This document shows, one piece after another, positions 22,991 to 26,199 of a stretch of 26,199 nucleotides of DNA; the stretch's first letter is position 1, and each line of letters begins with the position of its first letter. Origin of the DNA: a virus; the IMG/VR virus record IMGVR_UViG_3300050821_000728, positions 1-26,199 of that record; one strand, written 5' to 3'. The position numbers and the translations under genes are program-made. A model generated the notes under the pieces. That model was not told the origin of the DNA and made no database searches. It worked only from the letters and a program-made list of their open reading frames with translations.

Positions 22991-23688
22991 CTATCGGCGT
23001 ACAGGCCCGCTCTACCTCTACCCGTTTACCCAATAAGATTAACGCACAGATTGGCTCTCGTAAGCTTTTAGACCATGTACTTGATTCGTGTAAGAAGGCG
23101 ACGCTGTATCTTAATAACTGGAATACGAAGTCTATCATTGCAGAGACATTCCTACTTATCCCAAAGGGAGACCCGATAAAGGATAGGTTTAATAATATAT
23201 GGGCTTCGATAGAAGGGGATGAACATGACGTGCTCTCTAGATACGTTAATTTGCAAAAGTGGCAAAAGTCCGCTTTTATTGTTCGTGTTACTGGGGATTG
23301 CCCTCTTATACCATCTTTTGTCATCTCGAAAATGATTACACTCGCCGTAATGAATAATTACGATTACGTATCCAATGTAGACGAGAGAGTGAGGACTGCG
23401 CCGGATGGGTTTGACTGCGAAGTAGTATCGAAGAGGATGCTTGCCTGGTTAGACGAGAATGCTAAATCGAAAGAGGATAGGGAGCATGTAACACTACTCG
23501 CTCGCAGGGAGTTTCCTGACTATTACAAACAGGCTTGCATGATTAACTATATGGACCTATCTGGTATTAAATTGTCTGTGGACACTAACGACGATTTAAC
23601 TAGGGTGATTGAGGAATATATCCGCGTCGAGAAGAAAGTTCATTTGGCGAATAAGATATTTGGTAAATCGGCGGTGCATCGTGTTTAA
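22972..23688 (+). CDS. SpsF-type cytidylyltransferase (CMP-sugar synthetase family)
   Basis: 238 residues. The nucleotide-binding signature QARSTSTRLPNK (11-22) corresponds to the QARxxSTRLPGK of SpsF/NeuA-type proteins. IVRVTGDCPLI (103-113) carries the metal-binding Asp109, RTAPDGFDCEV (141-151) and EDREHVT (168-174) also match the SpsF family. Members are cytidylyltransferase-like enzymes of surface-polysaccharide and spore-coat clusters, taken to activate an acidic sugar with CTP. GTG start overlapping the dehydratase by 19 bases. In this cassette it would provide the CMP-sugar that a Maf-type transferase needs; the exact substrate is unknown. Confidence 0.85.
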   Translation: MPNHTVTIGVQARSTSTRLPNKINAQIGSRKLLDHVLDSCKKATLYLNNWNTKSIIAETFLLIPKGDPIKDRFNNIWASIEGDEHDVLSRYVNLQKWQKSAFIVRVTGDCPLIPSFVISKMITLAVMNNYDYVSNVDERVRTAPDGFDCEVVSKRMLAWLDENAKSKEDREHVTLLARREFPDYYKQACMINYMDLSGIKLSVDTNDDLTRVIEEYIRVEKKVHLANKIFGKSAVHRV

Positions 23689-24904
23689 GGGTAAGAGCAG
23701 GATAGACGGTGAGTTGTATCGACGAGCGATGGAGTCTATCGCCCACGGAAGTCTAACAAACTCCAAGCGTCCAGAGAGCTATGTTAAGAACGTTTTCCCT
23801 GTTCATCTTAAAGAAGGAAATGGTTGTTACGTCCATGACACATTTGGAAATAGGTATGTGGATTTTATTTGTGGCCTTGGATCTAATCTGTTTGGTTACG
23901 GCAACGAGGAGATTGCTAAAGTTGTATCCTCCCAATTTTCCAAGGGTGCCGTTTTGTCTTTGGGTACGCCGATTGAAGTTGAAGCTGCTGAAAGAGTTAA
24001 GGCAGTGGTCCCTGTAATTGAAAGGCTTCGTTTTCTAAAGACTGGGAGTGAGGCGACGGCGGCGGCGTTAATCATTGCGCGAGCGTTTACCAAGAGAGAG
24101 AAGGTGCTAAGCGATGGATACCATAGTTGGATGGCTGAATTCACATCGCTTACCGCTCCAGCTAATGGCGTGGTCCGTAGCGACTATCGTAGTATCTCTA
24201 AGTTTAACTCTCTTGATGATATTAATGACAAAATTGCTGCGGTGATTCTTGAGCCTGTTATCATTGACAATTCGCCAGTAAATACTGATTTCCTGCAAAG
24301 ATTGAGGCAGAAATGTACTAAGCATGGAGCGCTTCTTATCTTTGATGAAATCATTACGGGGTTTCGTGTCCCGGAGTATACGATTGCTCAGCGTCTTGGT
24401 ATTACTCCTGACCTTATCTGTCTTGGTAAGGCTATTGGAGGCGGCCTACCGTTGTCTGTGGTAGGTGGGAAAAAAGACATCATGGAGAGTGAGTATTTTG
24501 TCTCTTCAACGTTCGCTGGGGATACGCTTGCGCTGGCTGCTTGTATCAAGGTGTTGGACCTACTTAAAGACAAGTACAAGTTGGAAGACCTTTGGTTGTC
24601 TGGTGAGGATTTTAGGTATCACTTTAATCAACTGGGTGAAGGGATTGTTTCATTAGAGGGGTACCCTACTCGCGGAATTATTCAGGGAGAGCCTTTAAAT
24701 AAAGCGCTCTTTATGCAAGAGGCTTGCAAGGCGGGGCTTCTATTTGGCAGCTCTCTCTTTTATAATTTCTGCCATGTCGGGATTAAAGAGGATGTGCTGT
24801 CCATCCTAAGAGATGTGTTTGGTAAATTAAAACGTGGCGAGTGTGAATTAGAGGGCGAGATGCCTTCTAGTCCATTTGCTCAAAAGGTAAGGGAGAAAAC
24901 ATGA
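23681..24904 (+). CDS. Class III PLP aminotransferase (glutamate-1-semialdehyde mutase-like)
   Basis: 407 residues from GTG 23681, which overlaps the preceding gene by 8 bases; longer in-frame starts would lie deep inside that gene. Conserved points are FLKTGSEATAAA (118-129), GYHSW (146-150), FDEIITGFRV (221-230; Asp222 contacts the PLP pyridine) and LGKAIGGGLP with Lys250 as Schiff-base lysine, then STFAGDTLALAA. The fold matches HemL-type enzymes. In a sugar cassette it is better seen as an amino-transferring enzyme acting on a keto sugar or related intermediate than as a heme enzyme; such HemL-like genes recur in bacterial surface-glycan clusters beside SpsF. It replaces the DegT-type PseC expected for pseudaminate, which is absent. 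Confidence 0.88.
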   Translation: MFKGKSRIDGELYRRAMESIAHGSLTNSKRPESYVKNVFPVHLKEGNGCYVHDTFGNRYVDFICGLGSNLFGYGNEEIAKVVSSQFSKGAVLSLGTPIEVEAAERVKAVVPVIERLRFLKTGSEATAAALIIARAFTKREKVLSDGYHSWMAEFTSLTAPANGVVRSDYRSISKFNSLDDINDKIAAVILEPVIIDNSPVNTDFLQRLRQKCTKHGALLIFDEIITGFRVPEYTIAQRLGITPDLICLGKAIGGGLPLSVVGGKKDIMESEYFVSSTFAGDTLALAACIKVLDLLKDKYKLEDLWLSGEDFRYHFNQLGEGIVSLEGYPTRGIIQGEPLNKALFMQEACKAGLLFGSSLFYNFCHVGIKEDVLSILRDVFGKLKRGECELEGEMPSSPFAQKVREKT

Positions 24905-25128
24905 ATCAGGCATTTCTAGATACGTTACGGTCACTCAAAGAAGAGTCTCTTGGTTTAAAGAACCGTGAAGTAGAGACAAAGCCAGCGATTGATGCGGTAG
25001 GGAAACTGAAAACGGATAACGGACTCCATCAGGAAAAGGTGGGCGGGTTTCTTAGGGAGAATGGGTTAGCCGAAACGTTTACTTTAGCAGAGGCTCTTTG
25101 TTGGGCGGCTGAAAAGGCTATTGGTTGA
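24901..25128 (+). CDS. Small helical protein in the sugar cassette, function unknown
   Basis: 75 residues, unrecognised. It is charged and mostly helical (FLDTLRSLKEESLGLKNREV, then EALCWAAEKAIG). It lacks the DSL serine of an acyl carrier protein, so that idea was dropped. ATG overlaps the preceding stop (ATGA), and its own stop overlaps the TTG of the acetyltransferase. Tight packing on both sides argues for real translation and perhaps a small partner subunit of one of its neighbours. Confidence 0.7.
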   Translation: MNQAFLDTLRSLKEESLGLKNREVETKPAIDAVGKLKTDNGLHQEKVGGFLRENGLAETFTLAEALCWAAEKAIG

Positions 25129-25658
25129 TAACTCTTCCCGACAACAAGACTTGTCTAGTTAAGGACATACCAAGAGATGCCCTGGCGTGGAGGAATGCAC
25201 CTATCATAAATAAGTGGTGCAGGCAGGTTACGGACATTTCCTCATTCTCTCATTCTAGGTGGTTAGAGAAGATAGAGACTGACCCAACGATAGAGATGTA
25301 CGGGATATTGGATAAGTCTAAAGTGATGGTGCAGATGCTAGACTTGGAAATTGGCGTCTGCGGTTTCACGTCGATAAACCATATCAATCAATCGGCAGAA
25401 TTCTCATTGTACATAGCTCCGAAGTATCAGAAAAAAGGATTCGGAGCAGATGCATTAAGGCTATTATGTAATCACGGGTTTAAGTCGATGAACTTAAATC
25501 GTATATGGGGGGAAGTATTTATAGGAAACCCAGCGATGAAGATATTTCAGCAGTTGGGTTTTGTGTTGGAGGGGCATTTACGGCAGTCGTATTTTAAAGA
25601 TGGTAAGTTTATTGATTCAGAAATTATCTCGCTACTCAGGGGCGAAGCGTGTTTGTAG
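25125..25658 (+). CDS. GNAT acetyltransferase (PseH/RimL-like)
   Basis: 177 residues, TTG start within the overlap TTGA. The N-terminal region is followed by GVCGFTSINHINQSAEFSLY (77-96), the acetyl-CoA-binding motif QKKGFGADALRLL (102-114; Q/R-x-x-G-x-G/A), VFIGNPAMKIFQQLGFVLEG (121-140) and HLRQSYFKDGKFIDSEIISL, a tail typical of the RimJ/RimL class and of PseH, which N-acetylates a 4-amino-4,6-dideoxy sugar nucleotide. With the dehydratase and aminotransferase upstream it would complete a diacetamido sugar. A protein N-acetyltransferase cannot be excluded. Confidence 0.85.
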   Translation: MITLPDNKTCLVKDIPRDALAWRNAPIINKWCRQVTDISSFSHSRWLEKIETDPTIEMYGILDKSKVMVQMLDLEIGVCGFTSINHINQSAEFSLYIAPKYQKKGFGADALRLLCNHGFKSMNLNRIWGEVFIGNPAMKIFQQLGFVLEGHLRQSYFKDGKFIDSEIISLLRGEACL

Positions 25659-25876
25659 GTGGCTTCTTACTGGGTTACATCTCGTCTATCTTATCGCTTT
25701 GGCTTGGTTGGTATTCTTCGCGTCATTTGTTATCCATGGGAAAAGATGAGACAATTAGTATTCCGCCTATTTTTACCCGAAGAAAAGAAAAGAAAAAGCC
25801 GAAAGCTATAAGTGACCTAGAACTCTGGCAAAGGGAGCAGAAAGAGGCACCAGCCGATCCGATGTTTAAACCATGA
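25649..25876 (+). CDS. Small membrane protein with cytoplasmic basic tail
   Basis: 75 residues, GTG start overlapping the acetyltransferase stop by 10 bases, with AGGGG just upstream. The N-terminal hydrophobic segment (about 4-24, GGFLLGYISSILSLWLGWYS) spans the membrane once. The rest is polar and basic (RRKEKKKPKAISDLELWQRE). No known family. It shares its last bases with the next gene (ATGA). With two further small membrane genes following, it probably starts the lysis or membrane module. Confidence 0.72.
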   Translation: MFVGGFLLGYISSILSLWLGWYSSRHLLSMGKDETISIPPIFTRRKEKKKPKAISDLELWQREQKEAPADPMFKP

Positions 25877-26160
25877 AGCGATTATCTCCTTTAACATGGG
25901 AATCGGTGGCTGCGAGGATAGTTACGGTTTGCCTCCCAATCATCCTAGCTATTCTTGGGTTTATCTTGGTGCGCGCCTTGAGCTGGGGTCTCTGGGTCAC
26001 AGCGAGTTTAAACGATATACGAACAGATATTAAGGTGCTGAAAGTTGCAAACCATTTGGCGTTAAGAGACCCGATGGCTAATGAAGCGAGAGACCCTATA
26101 TTTAGTTTATTTGGACCTTCTTTACCGAGGAGAGCCAGTGAAGTACCCATGGGAAAGTAA
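25873..26160 (+). CDS. Small membrane protein, possible holin/spanin-region component
   Basis: 95 residues. A long hydrophobic stretch (about 13-45, AARIVTVCLPIILAILGFIL followed by VRALSWGLWVTAS) could form one or two spans, followed by a polar helix (LNDIRTDIKVLKVANHLALR) and a Pro/Arg-rich end. Such layouts are common among phage holin-like and lysis-associated proteins, but no family is recognised. Its ATG overlaps the previous stop, and its last 23 bases overlap the next gene. Confidence 0.7.
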   Translation: MKRLSPLTWESVAARIVTVCLPIILAILGFILVRALSWGLWVTASLNDIRTDIKVLKVANHLALRDPMANEARDPIFSLFGPSLPRRASEVPMGK

Positions 26161-26199
26161 GACGATAATAGCGAACGTGATAATGGCCGCCGCCCCCTT
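26138..26199 (+). CDS. Start of a holin-like gene (partial, runs off the window)
   Basis: A GTG at 26138 behind GAGGAG (26127-26132) opens a frame that stays open to the window edge: VKYPWESKTIIANVIMAAAP, with the first Val read as Met. The WxSKTxxxN opening followed by a hydrophobic run is a recurrent start of phage holin and related membrane proteins. Only 20 codons are visible, so the call is tentative. It overlaps the preceding gene by 23 bases. Confidence 0.5.
   Translation, partial: MKYPWESKTIIANVIMAAAP

Noticed and set aside
22914-23324. Leftward 136-codon frame opposite dehydratase and cytidylyltransferase genes
   Set aside because: It lies opposite clearly conserved enzyme motifs on the other strand and has no recognisable product.
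24901-25128. Acyl carrier protein in the cassette
   Set aside because: No Asp-Ser-Leu phosphopantetheine site and the charge pattern does not fit.

Overview
The window is a stretch of a tailed double-stranded DNA phage (or prophage) genome. Nearly all genes read rightward. The order is small terminase, large terminase, portal, scaffold, major capsid protein, decoration protein, fibres, head-tail adaptor, tail hub, ejection proteins, second fibre. No tape-measure, tube or sheath gene is seen, and a P22 gp10-like hub is followed by Gln/Gly/Ala-rich ejection-type proteins. Together these point to a short-tailed podovirus. The host cannot be named from the sequence. No integrase, tRNA, rRNA or CRISPR array was seen.

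Layout. 1-337 is the 3' end of an unrecognised Lys/Pro-rich gene. 338-1213 is a non-coding block of very unusual composition with short direct repeats: the first 869 bases contain no ATG and no TTT on the + strand, and then twelve ATGs fall within 190 bases. Lying just before the terminase genes, it is a candidate for the genome terminus, packaging site or main late-operon control region. 1214-2927 is the terminase pair. 2939-4620 holds five small genes, including an FmdB-type zinc ribbon and a C1q-like virion protein. An HNH endonuclease gene (4666-5094) sits at the very start of the portal gene and is flanked by diverged copies of the portal translation start. 7098-9835 is the scaffold, capsid and decoration block, closed by a strong hairpin. 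9922-10953 encodes a Maf/DUF115-family protein, the family that transfers nonulosonic acids to flagellin. 10968-14026 holds small virion proteins and a large repetitive fibre. 14023-20470 is the connector, hub and ejection module. 20473-21414 is a second fibre and 21404-21649 a small HNH nuclease. 21631-21894 is a lone leftward gene with a KH-like fold pattern. 21933-25658 is a tightly overlapping cassette with a UDP-GlcNAc 4,6-dehydratase, an SpsF-type cytidylyltransferase, a class III aminotransferase, a small unknown protein and a PseH/RimL-like GNAT acetyltransferase. 25649 to the end holds small membrane proteins, probably the start of a lysis module.

How the genes may work together. The main inference is that the Maf-like transferase beside the capsid genes and the nucleotide-sugar cassette downstream form one split system: the phage makes, or reroutes from the host, an activated amino-deoxy sugar and attaches it to Ser/Thr-rich virion proteins, or remodels host surface glycan. 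The individual enzyme families are well supported by motifs; the joint function is a hypothesis. No sugar synthase (PseI/NeuB) or hydrolase (PseG) lies in the window. The second notable observation is the HNH insertion at the portal gene. It leaves the portal with no ATG, GTG or TTG upstream of a clearly coding N-terminal stretch, implying an ATT start or a -1 frameshift at the sequence A-AAG-GGG.
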